Part shown: positions 23,694 to 33,111 of the stretch, one piece after another
How positions within the stretch are numbered: position 1 is the first letter of the stretch
Layout of the letters: every line of letters starts with the position of its first letter
Origin: an uncultured Paracoccaceae bacterium
GTDB lineage: Bacteria > Pseudomonadota > Alphaproteobacteria > Rhodobacterales > Rhodobacteraceae
Reading direction: 5' to 3'
Length of the DNA stretch: 34,570 nt
Assembly: GCA_937864535.1 (NCBI GenBank)
Contig: CALMJS010000027.1
Span: 1-34,570 of the forward strand
Program-made: the position numbers and the translations under genes
The notes under the pieces: model-generated
What the model was told of the DNA's origin: nothing
Seen by the model: only the letters and a program-made list of their open reading frames with translations
The model's database searches: none

Positions 23694-26153
23694 ATGTCCG
23701 GCTTGCCTACTTTCAATTTCAAACTGCCTCAGATCTATCCTGGCTCTGGGACTCATCACCTGAACACCTGCGCAAACCCTGATTGCACCAACTTCGGCCA
23801 TCCGCTCACCGGGCGCGCCGAACGGGTCGCGGAATGGTCGGCCAAGATCCCGAACATCACGCCTGAGCAAACCAGGCTGGTGATGATCCATGGGCCGGGC
23901 GCCTACAAGCTCTCGGGGTCGGAACCCAAGTTCAAGCGTGTCACCAAGGCTTTCCAATATCAAAACGACCCGCATGTGTGGTCGGATCAGCGCTCCATCC
24001 GATGCTTGGGCCATACCTCCGATGGAAGGGTGTGCGACTCCGGCTTTTCGATTCTGTCTCCAGATCATCTCGAGGAAGAGATCATCCGGTTGCGAAACAT
24101 GAATGGTGTTCTCGACGGCCCCTGCTGTGGTGCATGTGGCACGCGAGTTCTGGAAGATCCGGACGAGTTCGCGCTGGATGGGTTTCACGAGAGGTCGAAA
24201 GACCGCAAGGGCAAGGCGCTGAAGAAGAAGGCGAACCCGACCGGCCTACGGATTGTTCACAGTCCTTGCAGGGGGAAGAAGGGCGCTCGCTTCACGATCT
24301 CCCTGCCTCATGCGGGACAAAAGCAGAGCTCGGACAATATCCGCGTGCTTGGGGCTGTTCTGAACAGCGCGGGAATCGGAGATATTCAGCGCATCATCGG
24401 CGTTGCCGCGACCGGCAAGAAAATCGGCATGTCTCGGATATACGACCGCATTCTCTGGCTGGAGGCTGTCCTCCTTGCCTACGAGCGCGAAATGCTGCGC
24501 CGTTGGAAGGCGGCGATCGAGAAGTCTGGCGAACCCGTCGAGCATATCCTTTGCCATGACGACCAAGTCTTCACGGTCAACTGGGAAACTTCAAGCGACC
24601 GCCGGAATACCCAGCTGAACTGCGCCATCACGGCTGACGTGGTGAGCGGATATGTCTTCCGTGCGGATTTCGACTTCAATCCGATGGTCACTCCCCTGGA
24701 TGTCTTCCGTGCAGCTTACCTGGATGAAAACGGCCAGCCGCAAAATCTGGAAGAGCACTATACAGGCGGGAAGATCACATCGGCGCCGAAATTCTCCTGG
24801 CAACGCCCTACTGGCGGCCTTCATGAACCTCAGTTCTTTGCGGCATGTGTGAACGCCTACAAGGTATTCAGGGATAAAGCCCGGCGGACGATGCCGGAAA
24901 CGACAGATGTCGAAAAGGCAGCCAAAGAACATGTGATCGACCAGGCCAATGGCGCCATCAAGACCATCGAGACGATCGCCCACGACTGGTTCGGTTTTCC
25001 CGTGGATAAGTCCCATGAGCGCGGATCGTTCAAGGGCTCAACCACCAGGGATATCTACACGAAAGCGGCGCATTTCGTTCTGGTGCGGGAACTCTTGCCT
25101 TTCGGCAAGATCACCTTGACCACAGAACGAGAGGCGGCGCTGCCGAATATTCTGCCGCACATTTTCCAGCAGGAGATCAAGGAAGACCGGTTCTGCTGGA
25201 TGGCGATGGCTTTCAACAAGACCGCGACCAAGCCCGAGCGACTGAGCAAGATCAAGATCTATCGGAAAAAGCGCAGTCAATTCCTGAATGAGGCCATGTA
25301 TGACGGCATCTTCACCGAGCAGACCGACAGCCGAACCATTTCCGAATCCTTCATCCAGAAATTCATGAAGGTAGCGACGCGCGATGAAGAACGTACCCTG
25401 CCTTTCCAGATATCGAATTATGAAATCGAGTCATTCCCCAAGGTCTGGGTTCACGCACCAACGCAGGCGAGCGGGGAAATCGACAAGACGGTCGGATTCC
25501 CAATCTTGCCCAGAGCGCTGCGCCGGGAGCTCAAGAAAATTCCATTCAACGCCGAGACGCTCTCGGATGAGATGAGATCCGAGCTCGCGCCCTGGGTCTA
25601 CAAGGCCACCTTGCAGCCGGTGAGCAGCTTCATGAACGCCCTTCGAGAGCGCCTGAGCGCCGCACAGCGCACAGGCGGCGGTGGAGCACGCATGACCGGC
25701 ACATACATCCAGGGGGCCATCTACAACCCAAGGATTCTCATCGCGCTGGTGAACATCTTCCGCGTTCATTACAACTTCTTCGAACCGAGGCCTTACGCCA
25801 GTCCATTCGACGAGATCGATGACATGATCGATCCCCCGAAGATGACTCCGAGATCTCTGAAAATGCCTGGCACCGATCAGGTCATCGACTTGCCGCCAAA
25901 GATCCGCCGGACCCCAGCTCGCGCGACGCCGGCGATGCGTCTTGGAATGGATGCCGTCACGAAGCGGAAGAACGGCGCCGATGATGTTCCCGACATTCAT
26001 CGTGTGCTCTATCGGCCATGGATATTCGCGAACACCCAGTTCTTTGCCAAGTTCGAGCGATCCCGAAACCGGACGACGAAGGCGCAGTGCAGGAAACCCG
26101 TAAGTAACCCCCAGACCTCGAGAAAGAACGCTGTTCCGAGCTTGCGCCGCTGA
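23694..26153 (+). CDS. Large DDE-transposase-like protein with zinc-ribbon cysteines
   Basis: 819 residues from ATG 23694, which has GAGG 8 nt upstream; a TTG at 23571 would add 41 residues. The N-terminal third holds cysteine pairs suggesting zinc ribbons (C26/C31, C104/C114, C144-C145-C148, C192). A helical segment (NIRVLGAVLNSAGIGDIQRI to RIYDRILWLEAV, about 215-260) looks like an IS1-type helix-turn-helix. A DDE-like core follows: HDDQVFTVNW (288-297), ITADVVSGYVFRADFD, and GKITLTTERE (471-480). The end (NPRILIALVNIFRVHYNFFEP, RATPAMRLGMD) resembles the C-terminus of IS1/IS1595-type transposases. The third catalytic acidic residue cannot be placed with confidence: TLQPVSSFMNALRER has Ser where I would expect Asp or Glu. 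It may be an active transposase or a domesticated relative. The exact family is not recognised. Confidence 0.6.
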   Translation: MSGLPTFNFKLPQIYPGSGTHHLNTCANPDCTNFGHPLTGRAERVAEWSAKIPNITPEQTRLVMIHGPGAYKLSGSEPKFKRVTKAFQYQNDPHVWSDQRSIRCLGHTSDGRVCDSGFSILSPDHLEEEIIRLRNMNGVLDGPCCGACGTRVLEDPDEFALDGFHERSKDRKGKALKKKANPTGLRIVHSPCRGKKGARFTISLPHAGQKQSSDNIRVLGAVLNSAGIGDIQRIIGVAATGKKIGMSRIYDRILWLEAVLLAYEREMLRRWKAAIEKSGEPVEHILCHDDQVFTVNWETSSDRRNTQLNCAITADVVSGYVFRADFDFNPMVTPLDVFRAAYLDENGQPQNLEEHYTGGKITSAPKFSWQRPTGGLHEPQFFAACVNAYKVFRDKARRTMPETTDVEKAAKEHVIDQANGAIKTIETIAHDWFGFPVDKSHERGSFKGSTTRDIYTKAAHFVLVRELLPFGKITLTTEREAALPNILPHIFQQEIKEDRFCWMAMAFNKTATKPERLSKIKIYRKKRSQFLNEAMYDGIFTEQTDSRTISESFIQKFMKVATRDEERTLPFQISNYEIESFPKVWVHAPTQASGEIDKTVGFPILPRALRRELKKIPFNAETLSDEMRSELAPWVYKATLQPVSSFMNALRERLSAAQRTGGGGARMTGTYIQGAIYNPRILIALVNIFRVHYNFFEPRPYASPFDEIDDMIDPPKMTPRSLKMPGTDQVIDLPPKIRRTPARATPAMRLGMDAVTKRKNGADDVPDIHRVLYRPWIFANTQFFAKFERSRNRTTKAQCRKPVSNPQTSRKNAVPSLRR

Positions 26154-26355
26154 GCGCAAGATGCTCTTTTCTCCCACATATTATTTCCAGATTAGGTGGG
26201 CGCGACCCACCTCCTGAGGGAGTGGTGTGGACAGCCCGCCGAGCAGCCTGATGGTGGGGACTTAACGCCTTGCCGACGTGGACTTCGGCGCGCTATCCCT
26301 CCGGAAAAGCAACAATTTCAAGCCGTTTTAAGCTTGCAAGACCGAGGAAACGAGA
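26154..26355. other. Intergenic region before hsdM
   Basis: About 200 bp with a 7-bp hairpin AGGTGGG-CGCGA-CCCACCT (26194-26212) that lacks a T-run, and an AT-rich stretch at 26310-26340 just before the hsdM ribosome-binding site that probably holds the operon promoter. No small controller (C-protein) gene is present. Confidence 0.4.
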
Positions 26356-28377
26356 TTGGCTGAGGCGCAGATCAAAAACACTTCACTGGCGGATTTCATC
26401 TGGAAGAACGCAGATGATCTCTGGGGCAACTTCAAGCATGTCGAGTTCGGCAAAATCATCCTGCCATTCACCCTGCTGCGCCGTCTGGAATGCGTTCTCG
26501 AACCGACCCGTGCACAGGTCCAGGAAACCGTGAAGTCACTCTCAGGTACTGGCATCGACCTCGACGTCATCTTGCGCCAGCAGACCGGATATCCGTTCTA
26601 CAACACCTCGAATTACTCCCTGGCCAGCTTGGGCGCGACGCGCACCCGCCAGAACCTCGAGGATTACATCTCGCAGTTCTCTGAAAACGCGCGCGTCATT
26701 TTCGAACAGTTCGACTTCGTCAACACCCTGGCCCGCATGGACAAGGCAGGCGTGCTCTACAAGATCTGCCTGAACTTCTCGGCTATTGACCTGCATCCCG
26801 ATGCGGTGCCCGAGCGTGTGATGTCCAACGTCTACGAACACCTGATCCGCCGCTTCGGCGCCGAGGTGAACGAGGCCGCCGAGGACTTCATGACGCCCCG
26901 CGATGTGGTTCACCTTGCCATCGAACTCCTGCTTGATCCGGATGACCAGCTATTCATCGACAACCCTGGCCTGATCCGCACGCTTTATGATCCGACCTGC
27001 GGCACCGGTGGTTTCCTGTCGGACGGCATGGAGCATGTTCGCAGTCTCCAGGACCGGTATTCCATCGCTCCGGTGATCGTGCCCTATGGTCAGGAACTTG
27101 AACCTGAGACCCACGCAGTCTGCCTTGCAGGTATGCTTCTCAAGACGCTGGAATCCGATCCTGGTCGAGATCTGTCGAAGAACATTAAGCTGGGCTCCAC
27201 GCTTTCGGCCGATAAGCACCGAGATGAGAAGTTCCATTACTGTGTCTCCAACCCACCCTTTGGCAAAAAGTGGGAGATGGACGCGGATGCCGTGACCAAG
27301 GAACATCTGGAGCAAAAGTTCGAAGGTCGTTTTGGCCCCAAGCTCCCGCGCGTGTCTGATGGATCGATGCTGTTCCTGCTACATCTTCTGTCCAAGCTGG
27401 AAGACCCCGAAAAGGGCGGCGGCCGCGCGGCCATCGTTCTGTCGGGCTCGCCGCTGTTCAACGGCAACGCGGGCCAAGGTGAATCCGAAATCCGCCGCCA
27501 CTTGCTGGAACAGGATGTGGTCGAGGCCATCATCGCCCTGCCGACCGAGATCTTCTTCCGCACGGGCATCGGCACCTACATCTGGATCTTGTCCAACAAG
27601 AAGCCTGAGCACCGCAAGGGCAAGGTTCAGCTCATCAACGCGACCGAGCTTTATGAATCGATGCGCAAGTCGGAGGGCAACAAGCGGCGCCGCGTGGGCG
27701 AGGACCAGACCGCAGAAATCGTGCGGATGTATTCCGAGTTCGTGGCCAGCAAGCAAAGCTTGATCCTTGACAGCACTGAATTCGGCTATCGCCGCATCAA
27801 GATTCTGCGCCCCCTGCGCAAGAAGATGGTGATTTCACCCGAAGGCCTGGCCGCGCTTGCGGAAGAAACCGCATGGTCCAAACGCAACGAAGATCAAAAG
27901 ACCGGCTGGATCGAGACCTTCGATGCCGTCATGGGTCATTCCGATGACTGGCACTGGATGGAAGCCTTCGCCAAGAAAGCCGCCAAGGACAACGCAGACC
28001 TGGGTAAGGTGGATGCTGCGCTGATCAAGGCGTTCCAGAAATCCTTCTCCGTCCATGATCCGGATATCGCGGCCGTGTTCGACAAGAAGGGCCAGATTAT
28101 TCCTGACGATGACCTGACCGACTACGAGAACGTGCCACTCGGTACCGACATCCGCGATTACCTTGCCGCCGAGGTGCTGCCCCATGCCGAGGATGCCTAT
28201 ATCGACGACACCTTCCGCGATGAGACGGACGGCGGGATTGGCGTTGTAGGCTATGAAATCAACTTCAACCGCTATTTCTACGAATACCAGCCGCCACGCG
28301 ATCTGGAAGACATCGATGCCGAGTTGAAGGCCGTAGAGGCCGAGATCGCGGGGATGCTGGCGGAGGTGACGGAATGA
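26356..28377 (+). CDS. hsdM: Type I restriction-modification DNA methyltransferase subunit HsdM
   Basis: 673 residues. N6-adenine methyltransferase and core of the HsdM2S methylase and HsdR2M2S nuclease. N-terminal HsdM_N helical domain (TSLADFIWKNADDLWGNF), TPRDVV (180-185), SAM-binding motif I DPTCGTGGFL (from Asp212) and catalytic NPPF (299-302) are present, and the C-terminus has the coiled EIDAELKAVEAEI-like tail. Start is TTG at 26356: GAGGAAA (26344-26350) precedes it and MAEAQIKNTSLADFIW is the usual N-terminus, while no ATG is available until well inside the domain. Its stop overlaps hsdS (ATGA). Confidence 0.96.
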   Translation: MAEAQIKNTSLADFIWKNADDLWGNFKHVEFGKIILPFTLLRRLECVLEPTRAQVQETVKSLSGTGIDLDVILRQQTGYPFYNTSNYSLASLGATRTRQNLEDYISQFSENARVIFEQFDFVNTLARMDKAGVLYKICLNFSAIDLHPDAVPERVMSNVYEHLIRRFGAEVNEAAEDFMTPRDVVHLAIELLLDPDDQLFIDNPGLIRTLYDPTCGTGGFLSDGMEHVRSLQDRYSIAPVIVPYGQELEPETHAVCLAGMLLKTLESDPGRDLSKNIKLGSTLSADKHRDEKFHYCVSNPPFGKKWEMDADAVTKEHLEQKFEGRFGPKLPRVSDGSMLFLLHLLSKLEDPEKGGGRAAIVLSGSPLFNGNAGQGESEIRRHLLEQDVVEAIIALPTEIFFRTGIGTYIWILSNKKPEHRKGKVQLINATELYESMRKSEGNKRRRVGEDQTAEIVRMYSEFVASKQSLILDSTEFGYRRIKILRPLRKKMVISPEGLAALAEETAWSKRNEDQKTGWIETFDAVMGHSDDWHWMEAFAKKAAKDNADLGKVDAALIKAFQKSFSVHDPDIAAVFDKKGQIIPDDDLTDYENVPLGTDIRDYLAAEVLPHAEDAYIDDTFRDETDGGIGVVGYEINFNRYFYEYQPPRDLEDIDAELKAVEAEIAGMLAEVTE

Positions 28378-29684
28378 ATTTCTCGGAACAGAGAATTGCA
28401 AGGTGTGATCCGAACTGGAAAAGGCAGCGCATCAAACACCATATAAGTCAATTGTACGGCGGCGGTACGCCTGCGACCACGGAAACGTCTTTCTGGACCA
28501 ACGGAACAATTCCGTGGGTATCTTCCAAGGACATGAAGGTCGCTCGTCTTTACGAAACGGAAGACTATATTACCCCTGAGGCGGTGGACCGATCTGCATC
28601 CAACACAGTGGAAGCAGGGGCAATCTTGATGGTTGTTAGATCAGGTATTCTAAAGCACTCCATTCCCGTAGCTATCAACACAGTCAAAGTTGCAATCAAC
28701 CAAGACATTAAAGCCTTGGTCTTGAGTGAAAGCTTGGATACCGAATTCTTTTACTACTGGATCACTGGCCAACAAAAAGATCTCCTATTGGAGTGGGGGC
28801 AGCTCGGAGCCACTGTCGACAGCCTTAATGTTGAAATTCTTAGGAACACGGTCATTCCGCTTCCCGAAAAGTCACACCAAAGGCTGGTGGTTTCATACCT
28901 TGACCGCGAGACCGCGCGGATTGATGGGTTGATCGAGAAGAAGGGCCGGTTCATCGAGCTTCTGAAAGAAAAGCGCGCCGCCGTGATCACCCACGCGGTG
29001 ACCAAGGGTATTGATGCAGGTGTGCCGATGAAGAATTCAGGTGTTTTTTGGATCGGTAAGCATCCCCAGGAATGGTCCGTTTGCAAACTGAATTTGCGCT
29101 ATACTGTTGAGTTGGGAAAGATGCTGGATGAAAAGAAGATCGCCGGTGTGCATCTGACACCTTATCTGCGCAATAGGGACGTCCAGTGGGGTAGTATCAA
29201 CACTACCGATCTTCCAGAAATGGACATTCATCCGAGTGAGGTATCGAGATACACCCTGAAGCGAGGCGACCTATTGGTTTGTGAAGGCGGCGACGTCGGA
29301 AGGTCTGCCATCTGGGCAGGTGATGAGGACATCTATGCTTACCAAAAAGCGCTCCACAGACTTCGAGTCAGGGATCGTTCAAAAGACGATGCCGAATTTC
29401 TCTTATACTGCCTTTCTGCGGCAAAATTGTGCGGAGCCTTCGAGGAAAGGGAAGCAAAGTCGACCATCTCCCACCTCACGGCAGAAGCTTTTCGAACATA
29501 TCTCTTCCCTTTTCCTCCTCTTCAAGAACAGAAGCGCATTGTTGAGTTCCTGAATGTATCGGTCAGCAAAATTGACCGCCTGATCGCCACCACCAACCGC
29601 AGCATCGAGCTTCTCAAAGAGAAACGCTCGGCACTGATCACCGCTGCCGTGACCGGCAAGATTGACGTGAGGAACGCGGCATGA
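28374..29684 (+). CDS. hsdS: Type I restriction-modification specificity subunit HsdS
   Basis: 436 residues. Two target-recognition domains (about 15-170 and 220-380), each followed by a conserved helix. The first helix reads YLDRETARIDGLIEKK...IELLKEKRAAVITHAVTKGID and the second FLNVSVSKIDRLIATTN...IELLKEKRSALITAAVTGKID. TRD1 carries GGGTPATTETSFW...IPWVSSKDM and TRD2 carries YLRNRDVQWGSI. The subunit sets the bipartite methylation site; the site itself cannot be read from sequence. TRD codons are clearly richer in A/T than hsdM and hsdR, as usual for exchanged TRDs. Overlaps hsdM and hsdR by 4 nt each. Confidence 0.95.
   Translation: MNFSEQRIARCDPNWKRQRIKHHISQLYGGGTPATTETSFWTNGTIPWVSSKDMKVARLYETEDYITPEAVDRSASNTVEAGAILMVVRSGILKHSIPVAINTVKVAINQDIKALVLSESLDTEFFYYWITGQQKDLLLEWGQLGATVDSLNVEILRNTVIPLPEKSHQRLVVSYLDRETARIDGLIEKKGRFIELLKEKRAAVITHAVTKGIDAGVPMKNSGVFWIGKHPQEWSVCKLNLRYTVELGKMLDEKKIAGVHLTPYLRNRDVQWGSINTTDLPEMDIHPSEVSRYTLKRGDLLVCEGGDVGRSAIWAGDEDIYAYQKALHRLRVRDRSKDDAEFLLYCLSAAKLCGAFEEREAKSTISHLTAEAFRTYLFPFPPLQEQKRIVEFLNVSVSKIDRLIATTNRSIELLKEKRSALITAAVTGKIDVRNAA
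28953..29016 (+). repeat. Conserved-helix direct repeat in hsdS, copy 1
   Basis: Encodes IELLKEKRAAVITHAVTKGID; related at the DNA level to 29604-29667. Such repeats allow recombination that swaps TRDs within or between hsdS genes. Confidence 0.8.
29604..29667 (+). repeat. Conserved-helix direct repeat in hsdS, copy 2
   Basis: Encodes IELLKEKRSALITAAVTGKID; 651 bp downstream of copy 1 in the same orientation and frame. Confidence 0.8.
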
Positions 29685-32600
29685 GCGATCTGCATCATGA
29701 AAAGCACCTCGAGGCTTATGTCGTCGAGAAACTCGCCGCGCAAGGTTGGCTGGTTGGCGACAGCACGGGATATAACCAGGACTACGCACTCTACCCCGAA
29801 GACCTCGAAGCATGGCTGAAGGCCACGCAAGGGCCAAAGTGGGACAAGCTGGCCGCCATGAACGGCGCCAAGACCCTTGACGTGGTGATGAAGCGCCTTG
29901 AGGCCGCACTGGAGAAGGACGGCATGATGCATGTCCTGCGCCGCGGCTTCAACATCGCCGGCTGCGGGCATCTGGACCTGTCAGAGGCGGCACCAGAGGA
30001 TCAGCGCAACGCCGATGTGCTCCATCGCTATGCCTCCAACCGCCTGCGCGTGGTGCCGCAGCTGAAATACCATCCAGGCCGCGAACTGGCGATCGATCTG
30101 GGGTTCTTCCTAAATGGCCTGCCCTTGGCCACGGTCGAGCTAAAGACCGATTTCACCCAATCGGTTGAACATGCCAAGAACCAGTATCGCAACGACCGTT
30201 TGCCGGTCGATCCGATCTCGAAACGCAAACACCCGCTGTTGACCTTCAAACGCGGCGCCGTCGTGCATTTCGCCATGTCGGACAGCGAGATCTGGATGAC
30301 GACGAAACTGGCGGGCGAAAATACCTTCTTCCTGCCCTTCAACCAGGGCTTTGACGGACACGGCGGCAACCCGCCCCGTGAAGATGGCGAATACCCCGTG
30401 GCCTATTTCTGGGAAACCATCTGTCGCCCTGACAACTTCCTGCGGATCTTCCACAGCTTCGTCTATGTCGAGAAGAAGAACGTGGTCGACCTGAAGGGCA
30501 ACTGGACCGTCAAGGAAACTCTTATCTTCCCGCGGTATCACCAATTCGATGCGGTGAACGCGATGATCTCGGACGCCAAGGAGAAGGGTCCTGGGCAGGC
30601 ATATCTGTGCGAACACAGCGCAGGATCAGGAAAAACCTCGACCATCGCATGGACCGCGCATGACCTGATCAAGCTGCGCCGCGATGACGGTACGCCGATC
30701 TTTGATGCGGCGATCATCGTCACCGACCGCAATGTTCTGGATGGGCAGTTGCAGGACGCCGTCCAACAGATCGACCACCAGAGCGGGCTGATTGCCGCCA
30801 TCGACCGCGAGAAATCCTCGAAGTCGAAAAGCGAGCAGTTGACCGAGGCAATGACCAAGGGCACGCCCATCATCGTGGTGACGATCCAGACCTTCCCCTT
30901 TGCCATGGAAGCGATCCTGACCGAGAAGTCACTGAAGGATAAAAACTTCGCGGTGATCATCGACGAAGCGCATACCTCGCAGACTGGCAACACCGCGTCG
31001 AAGCTTCAGGCGACGCTGGCGCTTTCGTCGAAAACCGACTTGTCGACAATGACCGTCGAAGACCTGTTGCTGGAAATCCAGCGGTCGCGGAAGCGGCCGG
31101 CCAACGTCTCGCATTTCGCCTTTACGGCGACGCCGAAGCACTCGACCATGATGCTCTTTGGACGCCCAGCAGACCCGACGATGCCCGCGTCCGACGACAA
31201 CCTTCCGGTGTCCTTCCACAAGTATGAAATGCGACAGGCGATCGATGAAGGGTTCATTCTGGACGTCCTGAAGGGATACGTTCCCTACAAGACGGCATTC
31301 AATCTGGGTAAGGAACTGGTTGACGAGAAGCGTGTGGATGGCAAGGCCGCCAAGCGCGCGCTCGCAGCCTGGATGGCGCTCCACCCGACGAACGTGACCC
31401 AGAAGGTCCAGTTCATCATGGAGCACTTTTCCAAGAACGTGGCGCATCGTCTGGATGGCAAGGCCAAGGCCATGGTGGTTACCAGCTCCCGTGCGTCCGC
31501 TGTGCGCTACAAGAAGGCCTTCGACGCCTTCATTGAAGCCAACCCAGCCTACAAGGAAATCCGCGCCCTGGTGGCCTTCTCTGGCAAGCTGACCGGTAAG
31601 GAGGTCATGCATCCCAATGATGACCTCTTGAAGGATGACATCTTCACCATCGACGAAGATGCCGAGTTCTCCGAAGGCAACATGAATCCAGGAATTGGCG
31701 GACAGGATCTGCGGATTGCATTCGACCGGCCCGAATACCGCGTCATGCTGGTTGCCAACAAATTCCAGACAGGCTTCGACCAACCGAAGCTGGTCGCCAT
31801 GTATATCGACAAGAAGATCGCGAATGCGGTCGAAATCGTGCAAACCCTGTCGCGCCTGAACCGGACCTTCCCTGGTAAGGACCAGGTCTTCATCATCGAC
31901 TTCGTCAATGACCCGGACACCGTGCAAGCGGCATTCGCGCAGTATGACAGCGGCGCCAAGGTGGAGAAGGTTCAGGATATCAATGTCATTTATGACATGA
32001 AGGACAAGCTCGACGCGCATGGCATCTACGATGACGCCCATGTCGCGAAGTTTCAAACTGCGCGCTACCAGACGGCGGCCGCCTTTGCTGCTCATGGCGA
32101 TAGCGAGCACAAAGCAATGTTCGCAGCGACACAGGAACCCACGGATTGCTTCAATTCTCGCCTCAAGGCGCTTCGAAAAGTGGCCCAGAAGGCGGAGGAT
32201 GACTTCGAGCTCGCTCGGACGCTGGGCAACCAGGACGGCATGAAGAGAGCCGACCACGAAAGGCAGCAGGTGGCTGAGGCGATCGGGCAGATGACCGAGT
32301 TCAAAACCGGTTTGGCGCGCTTCTCACGCACCTATTCTTATATTGCACAGTTGATCGACCTCGGAGATCCGGGATTGGAAAGCTATGCCGCGTTCGCAAA
32401 ACTTCTTGCGAACCGCCTCGACGGGCTTCCACCGGAGAGCATCGACCTTCGCGGCATTACCTTGACGGGATACGATATCAAGGCTCGCGAAGACTCTGGC
32501 GGCGAAGGAGGAGATGAGGAAACCTCGGATGGTGTTTTGCAGCCAATCACCCCTGGTGGCTCTACCAAGCCGGGGGCGGTCCCGGTCTATATCCGCGAGA

Positions 32601-32911
32601 TCATCGAGAAGTTGAATGGGATTTTTGGCGAAGCGACCCCGCTCAGCGACCGGATCGATTTCGTGAACCAGATCGCCAACATCACGCGCGAAAACGTCCA
32701 TGTGATGGCGCAGGTCGAGAAGAACAGCAAGGATCAGGCCCTGAAGGGGAATCTCCCTGGTGCAGTGGAAGCCGCAGTCGCTCGGGCAATGTCGTCACAT
32801 GCGACCTTGGCTACGATGCTTCTGAAGGCCGACAAGCAAGGCTTGGGCCTCTTGAATGCGATGATCTACGATCTGCTGAAAGATGGTGGCTCGCTTGATC
32901 TTCGAGGATAA
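29681..32911 (+). CDS. hsdR: Type I restriction endonuclease subunit HsdR
   Basis: 1076 residues. Cuts unmethylated DNA after ATP-driven translocation. PD-(D/E)XK nuclease: Asp139 in AIDLGFFLNG, Glu153 and Lys155 in VELK, then a QY motif (KNQYRNDR). SF2 motor: Walker A EHSAGSGKTS (Lys318), DEAH box VIIDEAHTSQ (428-431), FTATPKH, and motifs V-VI GFDQPKLVAMYIDKK and TLSRLNRTFPGKD. The C-terminal helical part binds the methylase. All catalytic residues seem intact, so restriction is probably active. Start ATG 29681 overlaps the hsdS stop. No terminator follows on +. Confidence 0.95.
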   Translation: MSDLHHEKHLEAYVVEKLAAQGWLVGDSTGYNQDYALYPEDLEAWLKATQGPKWDKLAAMNGAKTLDVVMKRLEAALEKDGMMHVLRRGFNIAGCGHLDLSEAAPEDQRNADVLHRYASNRLRVVPQLKYHPGRELAIDLGFFLNGLPLATVELKTDFTQSVEHAKNQYRNDRLPVDPISKRKHPLLTFKRGAVVHFAMSDSEIWMTTKLAGENTFFLPFNQGFDGHGGNPPREDGEYPVAYFWETICRPDNFLRIFHSFVYVEKKNVVDLKGNWTVKETLIFPRYHQFDAVNAMISDAKEKGPGQAYLCEHSAGSGKTSTIAWTAHDLIKLRRDDGTPIFDAAIIVTDRNVLDGQLQDAVQQIDHQSGLIAAIDREKSSKSKSEQLTEAMTKGTPIIVVTIQTFPFAMEAILTEKSLKDKNFAVIIDEAHTSQTGNTASKLQATLALSSKTDLSTMTVEDLLLEIQRSRKRPANVSHFAFTATPKHSTMMLFGRPADPTMPASDDNLPVSFHKYEMRQAIDEGFILDVLKGYVPYKTAFNLGKELVDEKRVDGKAAKRALAAWMALHPTNVTQKVQFIMEHFSKNVAHRLDGKAKAMVVTSSRASAVRYKKAFDAFIEANPAYKEIRALVAFSGKLTGKEVMHPNDDLLKDDIFTIDEDAEFSEGNMNPGIGGQDLRIAFDRPEYRVMLVANKFQTGFDQPKLVAMYIDKKIANAVEIVQTLSRLNRTFPGKDQVFIIDFVNDPDTVQAAFAQYDSGAKVEKVQDINVIYDMKDKLDAHGIYDDAHVAKFQTARYQTAAAFAAHGDSEHKAMFAATQEPTDCFNSRLKALRKVAQKAEDDFELARTLGNQDGMKRADHERQQVAEAIGQMTEFKTGLARFSRTYSYIAQLIDLGDPGLESYAAFAKLLANRLDGLPPESIDLRGITLTGYDIKAREDSGGEGGDEETSDGVLQPITPGGSTKPGAVPVYIREIIEKLNGIFGEATPLSDRIDFVNQIANITRENVHVMAQVEKNSKDQALKGNLPGAVEAAVARAMSSHATLATMLLKADKQGLGLLNAMIYDLLKDGGSLDLRG

Positions 32912-33039
32912 GGGCGTGAGTACAAGAATTGTCTCGTCCTGAGTGAAATCTGAGGGTGACATCCATACTTAATCTTGGCTGCCTCGGATCGAAGCCCATT
33001 ACTCTGCGAAGGTCATACGACTGAACGCCGTTTCAAGTC

Positions 33040-33090
33040 CTTGATTAAAAATGAAATTGGGCCCGAGAGCACAATGCTCTCGGGCCCAAT
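33040..33090 (-). terminator. Strong rho-independent terminator downstream of acnA
   Basis: A perfect 16-bp stem (33056-33071 with 33075-33090; GGGCCCGAGAGCA/TGCTCTCGGGCCC plus ATT/AAT) with a 3-nt loop. On the minus strand it is followed by TTCATTTTTAATC, giving termination of acnA. On + no T-run follows. Confidence 0.85.
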
Positions 33091-33111
33091 CGATTCTCGG
33101 CTTGTTAAATT

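Noticed and set aside
23283-24188. 301-codon minus-strand frame spanning the left 46-nt repeat and the transposase start
   Set aside because: Covers a terminator and the coding start of the transposase-like gene; composition typical of a shadow frame.
30929-32257. 442-codon minus-strand frame opposite hsdR
   Set aside because: Overlaps the hsdR motor domain completely; product shows no conserved motif.
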